Positions 17,054 to 25,458 of a stretch of DNA of 64,000 nt are shown piece by piece (the first letter of the stretch is position 1; each line of letters begins with the position of its first letter). The notes under the pieces are model-generated. The model searched no databases. It saw only the letters and a list, made by a program, of their open reading frames with translations, and was not told where the DNA came from. A program made the position numbers and the translations under genes. Source of the DNA: Serratia marcescens (GTDB taxonomy: Bacteria > Pseudomonadota > Gammaproteobacteria > Enterobacterales > Enterobacteriaceae); assembly GCF_029846115.1 (NCBI RefSeq), contig NZ_JARVZZ010000001.1:2294001-2358000 (forward strand), read 5' to 3'.

Positions 17054-18577
17054 TCAATAGAGTTCCAGATGCAGGCGCTGCTGCTCAATCAGCGTCTGCC
17101 ACAGGTTTTCCGCCCCGCAGGCTTGCTCCAGCGCCGTCGCCACGGCATGTTCCAGATACTGGCGATTGCCGCACAGGTAGACATGCGCTCCCCGCTGCAG
17201 CAGGCCGCTGATGGCATCGGCATGATCGCCGATCGCATGCTGCACATAGTATTTGGCGACGGCGTCGCGCGAGAAGGCGGTGATGAGCCGCGTGAGTACG
17301 CCCGCCGCGTTCAGTGCAGCCAATTCCTCGCGATACAGGAAATCTTCATCACGCCGTTTTTCACCGAAGATCAGCACGGTTTCGCGCCGTTCACCCTGGG
17401 CGGCCATTTCGCGCAGCAAGCCTATCAAGGGCGCTATGCCGGTACCGGTACCGATAAGCAGCACCGGCACAGTGGCATCGCGCGGCAGGTAAAAGCCGGG
17501 GTTGGCGCGGCAGAAGAGGCGGAAAGGGCCGGGTTGGCTGAGCAGCCAGCCGGTCGCCGTGCCGCGCCGGATGCGGCCGCCGCGTTCATAATGTACGTCG
17601 CGCACGCACAGATCGAGGCTCTCTGCCCGCGTTGCCGAAGCGATGGAGTAGGCGCGCGGCAGGCAAACGGGCAGCAGCGCCAGCAGGTTCTCCAGCGTGA
17701 CCGCCTGCGGCGGGCAAAAATCGTGCAGTACGTCCAGCAGATCGGCGCCGTACAGATAGCTCTCCAGGGCTTTGCGTTGGCGGATCTTAAGCAAGCCTTT
17801 GAGCTCTTCGCTGTCGGCCAACTGCGCCAGTTCGCGCAGCGTCGTTTTGCTGAGCTGGCGCAGCTCCCGGCGGCGCAGCGCGTCGGCGGCCTCCGGTCTG
17901 CCGAGCCAGTCTGCCAGCCGGATCAATAATCCTTCGTCGTTTTCCGGCAACAGATAGACGGTATCCCCCGCCCGGTAAACGATGCCGCTGCCGGCGATAT
18001 TCAGCCGCAGGTGCCAGGCCTGCGGCGTGCGTGCGCTGAGCGGCCGCCGTTCGAGGAGGGGGGCGCTGAACGCATGGTCTTCGCCGTAGGCGGTCACGCG
18101 TAGATGCAAATCGCGGCCGGCCTGGGCATCGCCGGCCAGCACCTTCTCCAGCGTCGTCAGCCAGGTTACGAAGAACGGTTCGAAGTTAACGTCGGCGTCG
18201 ACGCGATTGATGATGGCGCGGGCGCCGTATTGCGTCAGGCGTGTATCCAGCGCCTGCGTGAAGCCGCAGAAATGCGGGTACGCGGTGTCGCCGAGACCGA
18301 AGATGGCGTAGCGCAACCGGTGACGATCCGGCCATTGCGCCAGCGCGTCGGAAAAACGCTCGGCGTTGGCGGGCGGTTCGCCGTCGCCAAATGAGCTGGA
18401 GACGATCAGCAGGGCGTCACGCTCGCCCACATCGGCGGGCTGGATGGCGTTGAGTTCTTTCACGACGGGGCGGTAGGGTTGCAGGCTGCTTTGCTCGCCC
18501 AGGCGCATCGCCAGCGCCCGGGCGTTGCCCGACTCCGAACCGTAACCAATCAGGATGCGTTCGATAAGGTCGGCCAT
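17054..18577 (-). CDS. Diflavin NADPH reductase (CysJ/cytochrome P450 reductase type)
   Basis: 507 residues. An N-terminal flavodoxin domain binds FMN (GYGSESGNA 11-19, SSFGDGEPPANA, FGLGDTAYPHFCG). The rest is a ferredoxin-NADP reductase module: FAD motif RAYSIAS (308-314), GTATGWL, pyrophosphate motif GTGTGIAPLIGLLRE (376 on) and FGEKRRDEDFLYREEL. The C-terminus ends in aromatic Tyr (HLELY), as in such reductases. No cysteine-pathway genes are adjacent. It is 5 nt downstream of the PAS gene, so they are one operon; a role in reducing a metal chelate or haem enzyme is inference. Confidence 0.9.
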   Translation of the reverse strand: MADLIERILIGYGSESGNARALAMRLGEQSSLQPYRPVVKELNAIQPADVGERDALLIVSSSFGDGEPPANAERFSDALAQWPDRHRLRYAIFGLGDTAYPHFCGFTQALDTRLTQYGARAIINRVDADVNFEPFFVTWLTTLEKVLAGDAQAGRDLHLRVTAYGEDHAFSAPLLERRPLSARTPQAWHLRLNIAGSGIVYRAGDTVYLLPENDEGLLIRLADWLGRPEAADALRRRELRQLSKTTLRELAQLADSEELKGLLKIRQRKALESYLYGADLLDVLHDFCPPQAVTLENLLALLPVCLPRAYSIASATRAESLDLCVRDVHYERGGRIRRGTATGWLLSQPGPFRLFCRANPGFYLPRDATVPVLLIGTGTGIAPLIGLLREMAAQGERRETVLIFGEKRRDEDFLYREELAALNAAGVLTRLITAFSRDAVAKYYVQHAIGDHADAISGLLQRGAHVYLCGNRQYLEHAVATALEQACGAENLWQTLIEQQRLHLELY

Positions 18578-18582
18578 GGCGG

Positions 18583-19008
18583 TTACTTGTCGTAGTGGTT
18601 GTCGAACTGTTCTTTGGCGAATTCTACCGATTCGAAGTCGGTCATCAGATCGTTGATCACGCGGCGGATGCTGATATAGGCCGCGATATTGCCCTGGGCG
18701 TCATACAGCGGCTGCACCGTGGTGTCGACCACGTACAGCACGCCGCCCTTGCCGACGTTCGGGATGATGCCGGTCCAGATGCCGCCCGCCTTGATGGTGT
18801 CCCACATCGCTTTGTAAACCGCTTTCGGCACCGAAGGGTGGCGCACGATGCTGTGGGGCTGGCCCACCAGCTCTTCCCGGGAAAAGCCGGTCAGCTGGCA
18901 AAACAGATCGTTGACGTAGGTGATGGTGCCCTGCAGATCGGTGGTGGAGATCACCATCACTTTATCGAGCGCGGCTAACAGCTGGGCGGAATCGAGGGTC
19001 TGACTCAT
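18583..19008 (-). CDS. Single-domain PAS protein, Aer-like
   Basis: 141 residues made almost wholly of one PAS domain of the Aer type: VMVISTTDLQGTITYVND, FSREELVGQPHSIVRHPSVPKAVYKAMWDTI, then GGIWTGIIPNVGKGG and VDTTVQPLYD. In Aer this fold binds FAD and senses redox state. There is no HAMP or signalling domain, so it must act through a partner; the diflavin reductase gene follows after 5 nt. AGAAGGAACCTACC precedes the ATG. A Fur-like site lies ~75 nt upstream. Confidence 0.88.
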   Translation of the reverse strand: MSQTLDSAQLLAALDKVMVISTTDLQGTITYVNDLFCQLTGFSREELVGQPHSIVRHPSVPKAVYKAMWDTIKAGGIWTGIIPNVGKGGVLYVVDTTVQPLYDAQGNIAAYISIRRVINDLMTDFESVEFAKEQFDNHYDK

Positions 19009-19081
19009 GGTAGGTTCCTTCTCATTAACAACTTCGCGGTGATTGCCACGGCGGACGTCATGTATCCGTCATGACAGCTTT

Positions 19082-19100
19082 GTAATTGATTCTCATTTGC
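19082..19100 (-). promoter_or_regulatory. Possible Fur box upstream of the PAS-reductase operon
   Basis: On the minus strand the sequence is GCAAATGAGAATCAATTAC, 13 of 19 matches to the Fur consensus with the typical ATGAGAATCA core. It is 74-92 nt before the PAS start codon. Confidence 0.45.
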
Positions 19101-19238
19101 GATTATGTGGTGAATGGTAATCGGGAAATTTATAAGTTGCAATAAAAATGCATCTTTAAAGGTGCAGAAATATCACGATGAGGCAGGCGGGGGAGAGTAG
19201 GCCCGCACCGGGTGCGGCGGCGGGCCAATCGGGCGGTC

Positions 19239-20945
19239 TTAGCGGGGGCCTTCGGCCCAGCCTTTGCGTTTGCTGGTTTTGCCGATGCCGGGGTTGAAGC
19301 TGTTGGTCGGATCGGCGGCGCGGTAGAACGCCTGCAGATCTGCCTTGGCGTGGTACAGGTGGCCGACGTTATGCTCCGCCGGGTATTCGGCGCCGCGCAG
19401 GTTGAGGATCTCGAGCATCTTTTCCTTCAGCGCGTGGCTGTCGACGCCCTTTTTCACCACGTAGTCCTGATGGAAAACGTGGCACATAAAGTGGCCGTAA
19501 TACAGCTTATGCACCAGCTGGCTGTCGATCTCCGGCGGCAGGGTTTCGAACCAGTCGGTGTCGTTGCGGCGCAGGGCGATATCCAGCGCCAGAATATCCT
19601 CCACCTTGTCGGCGTGCACCGCATGGTAGCGCACGGCGGCGCCGGCGGCGGCGAAGCGGTGCAGGAAGGCCTTTTTGCCTTCGTCAGGCGTGCAGGCGAA
19701 GAAAGCGCCTTCGGCCTGGGCGAAATAGTCGGTCAGGTAGCGCTGCGCTTCGTCTACGCCGGGGCCGGCCATCTTCAGCAGCAGGTGATGTTCGAAACGT
19801 TCGCGGTATTCCTTCATGCGCTTCGGCAGGTGGCTCGGCGCCAGATGGCTCAGGCCCTGCATCAGCCGGTCGGTCAGGTTGTGCGGCAGCAGCGGCAGCT
19901 TGTTGAGGCTGGCGTCCATGCGGCCTTTCAGGGTGAAGAAGCGCGGCATCTGATCGGTGCCGAGCTTGTCGATCATCATGAAGGTGTCTTTGCCGTACAC
20001 CTCGGCGATGTCGAAGATATCGCGGTGCATGTACTCACCGGCCACCGGCAGGTTTTCGAACTGGCTCAGCATGTGGCGGCGCAGTTCGGTCAGCACCGCG
20101 GTGTCGTTGGTGCCGATATAGAACACCTGCTCTTTGCCTTCTTTCTCGAAGGTGTCGAGCCGCACCGCGAACACCGCCAGCTTACCGGCGCAGCCGGATG
20201 CCTCGAACAGGCGGCGTTTGTCGGCGTTGAAGCGGGAAGGGGTGTCGGCATCGACGTCACGCACCCGGCTGGCGTACTCGTTATCCGAGGCGCGCAGCTC
20301 GCCGTATTCGACGTCTGTCGGGCGATAGTCACCTTTTTCCAGCCGGGTGAGGATCTCTTCCGGCGTGTCGCCGAGGCGGATGCCCAAATGGTTCACCAGG
20401 CGCAGCTGGCCGTCTTCCCCTAGCTGGGCGTACAGCGCCATTTCGGTGTAGGCCGGGCCGCGTTTCACCAGCGAGCCGCCGGAGTTGTTGCACACGCCGC
20501 CGATCACCGAGGCGCCGATGCAGGAGGAACCGATCACCGAATGCGGTTCGCGGCCGTAGGGTTTGAGCAATTTCTCGAGGTGGTGCAGGGTGCTGCCGGG
20601 GAAGCCGACCACCTGCTTGCCGTTGTCCAGCACCTGAATATGGTCGAGGCGCAGGGTGCTGACGATGACGATGTCGCGATCATAGTCGTTGCCGCTGGGG
20701 GTTGATCCTTCGGTCAGGCCGGTATTGGCGGCCTGCATGATGACGATTTTGTCGGCGGCCACGCAGGCCTGCAAAATGCGCCACAGCTGCAGCAGGCTGG
20801 TGGGAAACACCACCGCCAGCGCCTGGCCTTCACCGGAGCGGAACCCCTTGCGATACCGCTCGGTGTTGCGATCGCCGGTCAACAACTGCGGGCCGCCGAC
20901 GATGTCCTTGAGCTGATTGATAAACGTCTGATTGCCTGACTGCAT
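19239..20945 (-). CDS. dld: Quinone-dependent D-lactate dehydrogenase
   Basis: 568 residues, close to the 571 of E. coli Dld. This peripheral inner-membrane FAD enzyme oxidises D-lactate to pyruvate and feeds quinone. The FAD_binding_4 part holds MQAANTGLTEGSTPSGNDYDRDIVIVST and GFPGSTLHHLEKLLKPYGREPHSVIGSSCIGASVIGGVCNNSGG; the C-terminal half is the lactate dehydrogenase membrane-binding domain. In E. coli dld sits next to pbpG and bglX, which fits this window. Confidence 0.96.
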   Translation of the reverse strand: MQSGNQTFINQLKDIVGGPQLLTGDRNTERYRKGFRSGEGQALAVVFPTSLLQLWRILQACVAADKIVIMQAANTGLTEGSTPSGNDYDRDIVIVSTLRLDHIQVLDNGKQVVGFPGSTLHHLEKLLKPYGREPHSVIGSSCIGASVIGGVCNNSGGSLVKRGPAYTEMALYAQLGEDGQLRLVNHLGIRLGDTPEEILTRLEKGDYRPTDVEYGELRASDNEYASRVRDVDADTPSRFNADKRRLFEASGCAGKLAVFAVRLDTFEKEGKEQVFYIGTNDTAVLTELRRHMLSQFENLPVAGEYMHRDIFDIAEVYGKDTFMMIDKLGTDQMPRFFTLKGRMDASLNKLPLLPHNLTDRLMQGLSHLAPSHLPKRMKEYRERFEHHLLLKMAGPGVDEAQRYLTDYFAQAEGAFFACTPDEGKKAFLHRFAAAGAAVRYHAVHADKVEDILALDIALRRNDTDWFETLPPEIDSQLVHKLYYGHFMCHVFHQDYVVKKGVDSHALKEKMLEILNLRGAEYPAEHNVGHLYHAKADLQAFYRAADPTNSFNPGIGKTSKRKGWAEGPR

Positions 20946-21027
20946 GCTGCCTGTCTCCCTGTCATCTCCGTCGCTTTAACCGCGGCGCCGGAGTGCCGCA
21001 TATAAGCTAAGAGGTTATCAATTAAAT

Positions 21028-21056
21028 AACTTATTAAGCTATCAGCTTGCCAAGCT
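21028..21056. repeat. 13-bp repeat plus palindrome, same as at the parA locus
   Basis: AACTTATTAAGCT (21028-21040) is identical to a copy beside parA at 43029-43041 (opposite strand). Three nt later AGCTTGCCAAGCT is a 6-1-6 palindrome; its near twin GGCTTGCCAAGCC lies at 42911-42923 in the parA intergenic region. It sits between dld and map. Confidence 0.65.
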
Positions 21057-21070
21057 AATGGCTTGCGGGT

Positions 21071-21865
21071 TTAGTAGCGCTCGGCGTAGCCGGCCCGGCG
21101 CTCTTCGTCGCGCAGCGTCAGGATCTCCACGCCGTCGGCGGTGACCGCCACGGTGTGCTCCCACTGCGCCGACAGTTTTTTGTCGCGCGTCACCACCGTC
21201 CAGCCGTCTTTCTTCTGCTTGATGCGGCGGTCGCCCTGGTTGATCATCGGCTCGATGGTGAACACCATGCCTTCCTGCAGCACCAGACCGCTGCCGGGTT
21301 GGCCGTAGTGCAGCACCGCCGGCTCTTCATGCATATCGCGGCCGATGCCGTGGCCGCAATACTCACGCACGATGCTGTAGCCGGCCTGCTCGGCATGCCG
21401 CTGGACGGCATGGCCGATATCCCCCAGGGTAGCGCCCGGTTTTACTGCGCGAATGCCTTGCCACATCGATTCATAGACGTTGTTCACCAGCCGTTTGGCC
21501 AGCGGTGTCACCTGGCCGACGCAGTACATCTTGCTGGAGTCGGCGATATAGCCGCCGTTTTCCAGCGTGATGTCTACGTTGATAATCATGCCGGAACGCA
21601 GGATTTTGCTGGCCGATGGCACCCCGTGGCACACCACGTCGTCGATTGAGGTGTTGAGCACATAGGGGAAATCATACTGCCCCTTGCTGGCCGGGCGCGA
21701 CTTCAGCTCGTCGACGATAAACGCCTCGGCGCGGTCGTTGATCTCCATGGTGGAGATGCCTTCGACGATGACCTCATCGAGCATAGCAAACACTTTGGCC
21801 AGCAGGGCGCCGGAATGGCGCATTTTGGCAATCTCTTCCGGCGTTTTGATCACAATCTGTTTCAC
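21071..21865 (-). CDS. map: Type I methionine aminopeptidase (accessory copy)
   Basis: 264 residues. All metal and substrate residues are present: His in DDVVCHGVPS, Asp pair in NVDITLENGGYIADSSKMY, His in CGHGIGRDMHEEP, Glu in FTIEPMIN and Glu in WEHTVAVT. It removes N-terminal Met from nascent proteins. It is not beside rpsB/tsf, where the housekeeping map usually lies in enterobacteria, so it is probably a second copy. Its start overlaps the stop of the ParD-like gene by 4 nt. Confidence 0.93.
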   Translation of the reverse strand: MKQIVIKTPEEIAKMRHSGALLAKVFAMLDEVIVEGISTMEINDRAEAFIVDELKSRPASKGQYDFPYVLNTSIDDVVCHGVPSASKILRSGMIINVDITLENGGYIADSSKMYCVGQVTPLAKRLVNNVYESMWQGIRAVKPGATLGDIGHAVQRHAEQAGYSIVREYCGHGIGRDMHEEPAVLHYGQPGSGLVLQEGMVFTIEPMINQGDRRIKQKKDGWTVVTRDKKLSAQWEHTVAVTADGVEILTLRDEERRAGYAERY

Positions 21866-22065
21866 CCGACAATCTCCTTCAGCGTCAGCGCGTTATCTTT
21901 CATCATTTTTTTTACCAGCTGCGGGTAGGTCAGTTCCGGATGGAACTCCGCCAGCATGCCGATCTTGATCCAGTACTCGGCCTGCGCGTTGATCGAACGC
22001 GTCATGGTCAGGCTGGCGAGGCGCAGATCGTCGTGCAGCGCGTCTGAAATTTTTACGATGCCCAT
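21862..22065 (-). CDS. ParD-like protein upstream of map
   Basis: 67 residues from ATG 22065. VKISDALHDDLRLASLTMTRSINAQAEYWIKIGMLAEFHPELTYPQLV resembles the ParD_like family, short proteins with a ribbon-helix-helix-like N-terminus as found in antitoxins. The stop overlaps the map start (ATGA), so the two are translationally coupled. No ParE-type toxin gene follows. Confidence 0.82.
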   Translation of the reverse strand: MGIVKISDALHDDLRLASLTMTRSINAQAEYWIKIGMLAEFHPELTYPQLVKKMMKDNALTLKEIVG

Positions 22066-22233
22066 CGGCGTCTCCCTAAGTGAACGATATACGAAGTGTA
22101 TACGTTTAGGATGGTCGTGATGTGGCAATCTGTGGCGTAAGAAGATTCTGGCAACAACGATTGCCGCCGCCAGGCAATGCGTTTATTGTGATGAACGACT
22201 TTTTTGCCATGATTTTTCAGAAGGATTTAAGGC

Positions 22234-23337
22234 GTGACTAAACTACGTGTTGGGGTGATTTTTGGCGGTAAATCGGCGGAGCATGAGGTGTCGCTGCAGT
22301 CGGCCAAAAACATTGTGGATGCAATCGACAAAGAGAAGTTTGACGTCACGCTGCTGGGGATCGACAAACAGGGGCAGTGGCACATCAACGACGCCTCCAA
22401 CTACCTGATCAACGCCGAGAACCCGGCGCTGATCGCGCTGAACCGCTCGAACAAGAACGTGGCGCTGATCCCGGGCCAGGAAAAACAGCAGCTGATCGAA
22501 GCGGGCAGCGCCGGCGCGCTGGGCCAACTCGACGTCATCTTCCCGATCGTGCACGGCACACTGGGGGAGGACGGCTCGCTGCAGGGGCTGCTGCGCATGG
22601 CCAATATGCCGTTCGTCGGCGCCGGCGTGCTCGGTTCGGCGGTCAGCATGGACAAAGATGTGACCAAGCGCCTGCTGCGCGACGCCGGGCTGGCAGTAGC
22701 GCCGTTCGTCACCCTGACGCGCGCCAACCGCGCCGGATTCACGTTTGAACAACTGAGCGAACGCCTCGGCCTGCCGCTGTTCGTCAAGCCGGCCAACCAG
22801 GGCTCGTCGGTCGGGGTCAGCAAGGTGGAAAACCGCGCCGAGTTCGACGCGGCGGTATCGCTGGCCTTCAGCTTCGATCACAAAGTGCTGGTGGAGTCGG
22901 CGATCGTCGGCCGCGAGATCGAGTGCGCGGTGCTGGGCAACGACGATCCGCAGGCCAGCGTGTGCGGCGAGATCGTGTTGAGCGACGCCTTCTATTCTTA
23001 CGATACCAAATACATCAATGAGCAGGGCGCTCAGGTGGTGGTGCCGGCGGCGATCGCGCCGGAAGTGAGCGACCACATCCGCGAGGTGGCGCTGAAGGCG
23101 TTCCGCGCGCTGGAGTGCTTCGGCCTGGCGCGGGTGGATGTGTTCCTGACGCCGGATAACCAGGTGGTAATCAACGAAATCAACACGCTGCCGGGCTTCA
23201 CCAACATCAGCATGTATCCCAAGCTGTGGGCCGCCAGCGGCGTCAGCTATCAGGCACTTATCACACGCCTGATCGAATTGGCGCTGGAACGCCATCAGCA
23301 GGATCGCGCGCTGAACAGCTCGGTGTTCGATCGCTAA
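22234..23337 (+). CDS. ddlA: D-alanine--D-alanine ligase A
   Basis: 367 residues, ATP-grasp enzyme making D-Ala-D-Ala for peptidoglycan. Start is GTG with AAGGATTTAAGGC upstream. [27 protein letters not shown], the ATP loop [16 protein letters not shown], and the metal site [22 protein letters not shown] are all intact. The length and the insert after the N-terminal motif match DdlA rather than the shorter DdlB. Confidence 0.95.
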   Translation: MTKLRVGVIFGGKSAEHEVSLQSAKNIVDAIDKEKFDVTLLGIDKQGQWHINDASNYLINAENPALIALNRSNKNVALIPGQEKQQLIEAGSAGALGQLDVIFPIVHGTLGEDGSLQGLLRMANMPFVGAGVLGSAVSMDKDVTKRLLRDAGLAVAPFVTLTRANRAGFTFEQLSERLGLPLFVKPANQGSSVGVSKVENRAEFDAAVSLAFSFDHKVLVESAIVGREIECAVLGNDDPQASVCGEIVLSDAFYSYDTKYINEQGAQVVVPAAIAPEVSDHIREVALKAFRALECFGLARVDVFLTPDNQVVINEINTLPGFTNISMYPKLWAASGVSYQALITRLIELALERHQQDRALNSSVFDR

Positions 23338-23345
23338 ACGCGGCA

Positions 23346-23366
23346 GGGGGCGGCGGTGCCGCCCCC
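23346..23366. terminator. Bidirectional hairpin ddlA / binding protein
   Basis: GGGGGCGGC and GCCGCCCCC form a 9-bp stem with a 3-nt loop between the convergent stops, then GTCT. Confidence 0.65.
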
Positions 23367-23371
23367 GTCTA

Positions 23372-24151
23372 TCACTTTACCGTCACGTCGATGTCGCCGA
23401 AATACTTCTTCGACAGCGCCGCCACCGTGCCTTGCTGTTTCACTTTGGCGATGGCGGCATCCAGTTTTTTCTTCAGCGGCTCATCCCCTTTACGCAGGCC
23501 GAAGGCAATACCTTCACCGAGGATTTTGTCGTCGCGTACCGCCTCGCCGACGAAGGCGAAGCCCTTGCCGTCCGGCTGCGACAGGAAGCCGCTTTGCCCC
23601 GACGGCGCCATCACCAGCGTGGCGTCAAGCCGACCAGCCGCCAGATCGAGGTAAACCTGATTCTGATCCTGATAAGACACCACGTCCACGCCCGCCGGCG
23701 CCCAATGGGTTTTGGCGTAAATCTCCTGAATCGATCCTTGCAGCACGCCCACGTGTTTGCCCGCCAGCGATTTGGCGTCCGGCAGCAGGCCGCTGCCGGC
23801 TTTGGCGATCAGGCGGTTCGGCACCTGATAGATGGCGTCAGTGAAGGCGATCGCCTGGCGCCGCTGTTCGGTCACGTTCATCGCCGAGTTGATGGCGTCG
23901 AACTTGCGCGCCTGCAGCGCCGGGATCAGGCTGTCGAACGAGGTTTCCACCCAGCTGCATTTCAACTGCGCGGCGGCGCACACCGCGTCACCCAGTTCGA
24001 TATCGAACCCTTCCAGTTTGCCGCTGGCGGATTTGGATTCGAACGGCGGATACAGCGCTTCCAGGCCGAAGCGCAGGCTGTTTTCCGCCGCCAGCGAAGT
24101 GCCGGCGGCCAGCAGGCATCCGGCGGCGAACAGCGTTTTCAGTGCTTTCAT
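23372..24151 (-). CDS. Periplasmic amino-acid binding protein (HisJ/ArtJ type)
   Basis: 259 residues from ATG 24151, preceded by GGGAAAGGGG. Signal peptide to about TSLAA. SBP_bac_3 fold: LRFGLEALYPPFESKSASGKLEGFDIELGDAVCAA, IPALQARKFDAINSAMNVTEQRRQAIAFTDA, and a late WAPAGVDVV... hinge. Ligand is probably a basic amino acid such as arginine, histidine or lysine. No permease or ATPase gene is beside it. It shares direction with the aminotransferase gene 34 nt upstream. Confidence 0.9.
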   Translation of the reverse strand: MKALKTLFAAGCLLAAGTSLAAENSLRFGLEALYPPFESKSASGKLEGFDIELGDAVCAAAQLKCSWVETSFDSLIPALQARKFDAINSAMNVTEQRRQAIAFTDAIYQVPNRLIAKAGSGLLPDAKSLAGKHVGVLQGSIQEIYAKTHWAPAGVDVVSYQDQNQVYLDLAAGRLDATLVMAPSGQSGFLSQPDGKGFAFVGEAVRDDKILGEGIAFGLRKGDEPLKKKLDAAIAKVKQQGTVAALSKKYFGDIDVTVK

Positions 24152-24185
24152 AGGCAGTGCCCCTTTCCCATGGTCGGACAAAAAA

Positions 24186-25340
24186 TTACGCCTGGCTCAG
24201 GCGGCGCGCGCCTTCCAGCAGGGTCTCGTTATCTTTGGAAAAACTCAGCCGGATTAGGCCGGTATTGGTGCCGTCGCTGTAGAACGCCGACAGCGGGATC
24301 GTCGCCACCTTCGTTTCGCGGATCAAGCGTACGGCGAAATCATTGTCGCTTTCGTGGCTGAAGCCGCTAAAACGGGCCAGCATGAAGAAGCTGCCGCGGC
24401 TGGGCAGCAGCTCAAAGCGCGAATCCTGCAAGGCGCTGGCCAGCAGATCGCGCTTTTGTTGGTAAAATGCCGCCAGCCCCAGGTAGCTCTGCGGGTTGTC
24501 GAGCGCGGCGGCGAAGGCGTGTTGCATCGGCGTATCGGCGGAGAACACCATAAACTGGTGCACCTTGCGGATCTCGTCCATCAGCGCCGCCGGCGCCAGG
24601 CAGTAGCCGACGCGCCAGCCGGTGACGTGGTAGGTTTTACCGAACGACGACACGATCACGCTGCGTTCCGCCAGCTGCGGGTAGCGCGCCATGCTGTGGT
24701 GAATATCGCCGTCGAACACCACGTGTTCGTAGACCTCGTCGGACAGGATCACGATATCGGTGTCGCGGGTAAGGGCGGTCAGGCGTTCAATGTCGTACTC
24801 GTCAAACACTGCGCCGGTCGGGTTGTGCGGCGTATTGACGATGATCATGCGCGTTTTGCCGTTGATGGCGGCGGCCACTTCATCCCAGTCGACGCGAAAA
24901 TCCTGCAGCGACAGTTTGATCGCTACCGGCGTGGCGCCCTGCAGGCGCACGATCGGCGCATAGCTGTCGAACGCCGGTTCGAAATAGATCACCTCGTCGC
25001 CGGGATGCACCAGCGCGCTGATCGCCGAGTACAGCCCTTCGCTGGCGCTGGCGATCACCGTGATTTCTTCGTCGGCGTCATAGCGTGCGCCATACAATCG
25101 TTCAGCTTTTTCCGCCAGAGCAGCACGTAACGCCGCCACACCGCTCATCGGCGCGTATTGGTTATGACCTGCGCGCATGGCTTGCGCCGTTGCCTCGATC
25201 AGCTGCGGGTCGCCGGCGAAGTTGGGCGCGCCCTGCGACAGATTGAGAGCCTGATGTTCGGCGCTGAGTTGGCCAATAACGGTGAAAATGGTGGTGCCGA
25301 CGTCCGGCAGCTTCGAGCGGGATGAGCAGGCGCTCTGCAT
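24186..25340 (-). CDS. ybdL: PLP-dependent aminotransferase, YbdL-like
   Basis: 384 residues, fold type I class I aminotransferase. SKLPDVGTTIFTVIGQLSAEHQALNLSQGAPNF and NQYAPMSGVAALRAALAEKAERLYG follow YbdL of E. coli (methionine/aromatic transaminase using keto acids). The PLP lysine is in SSFGKTYHVTGWRVGY; Asn and Tyr of the cofactor pocket are in NTPHNPTGAVF and DEVYEHVV. Divergent from the LysR gene over 118 nt; the LysR protein may control it. Confidence 0.88.
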   Translation of the reverse strand: MQSACSSRSKLPDVGTTIFTVIGQLSAEHQALNLSQGAPNFAGDPQLIEATAQAMRAGHNQYAPMSGVAALRAALAEKAERLYGARYDADEEITVIASASEGLYSAISALVHPGDEVIYFEPAFDSYAPIVRLQGATPVAIKLSLQDFRVDWDEVAAAINGKTRMIIVNTPHNPTGAVFDEYDIERLTALTRDTDIVILSDEVYEHVVFDGDIHHSMARYPQLAERSVIVSSFGKTYHVTGWRVGYCLAPAALMDEIRKVHQFMVFSADTPMQHAFAAALDNPQSYLGLAAFYQQKRDLLASALQDSRFELLPSRGSFFMLARFSGFSHESDNDFAVRLIRETKVATIPLSAFYSDGTNTGLIRLSFSKDNETLLEGARRLSQA

Positions 25341-25458
25341 GATGGGCTCCAGGCAAACAGGGAAGTGTTGAGCGATTAAGCATCAGCCGGCGTAGGCGGA
25401 CAAGGGAAAGTTTGTCATACTTGCCATGCACTACGATCATACCTAATCGAGGCCCGCT

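Noticed and set aside
17054..18577. CysJ, the sulfite reductase flavoprotein subunit
   Set aside because: It is shorter than CysJ (~600 residues), has no cysI or cysH beside it, and is tied to a PAS gene.
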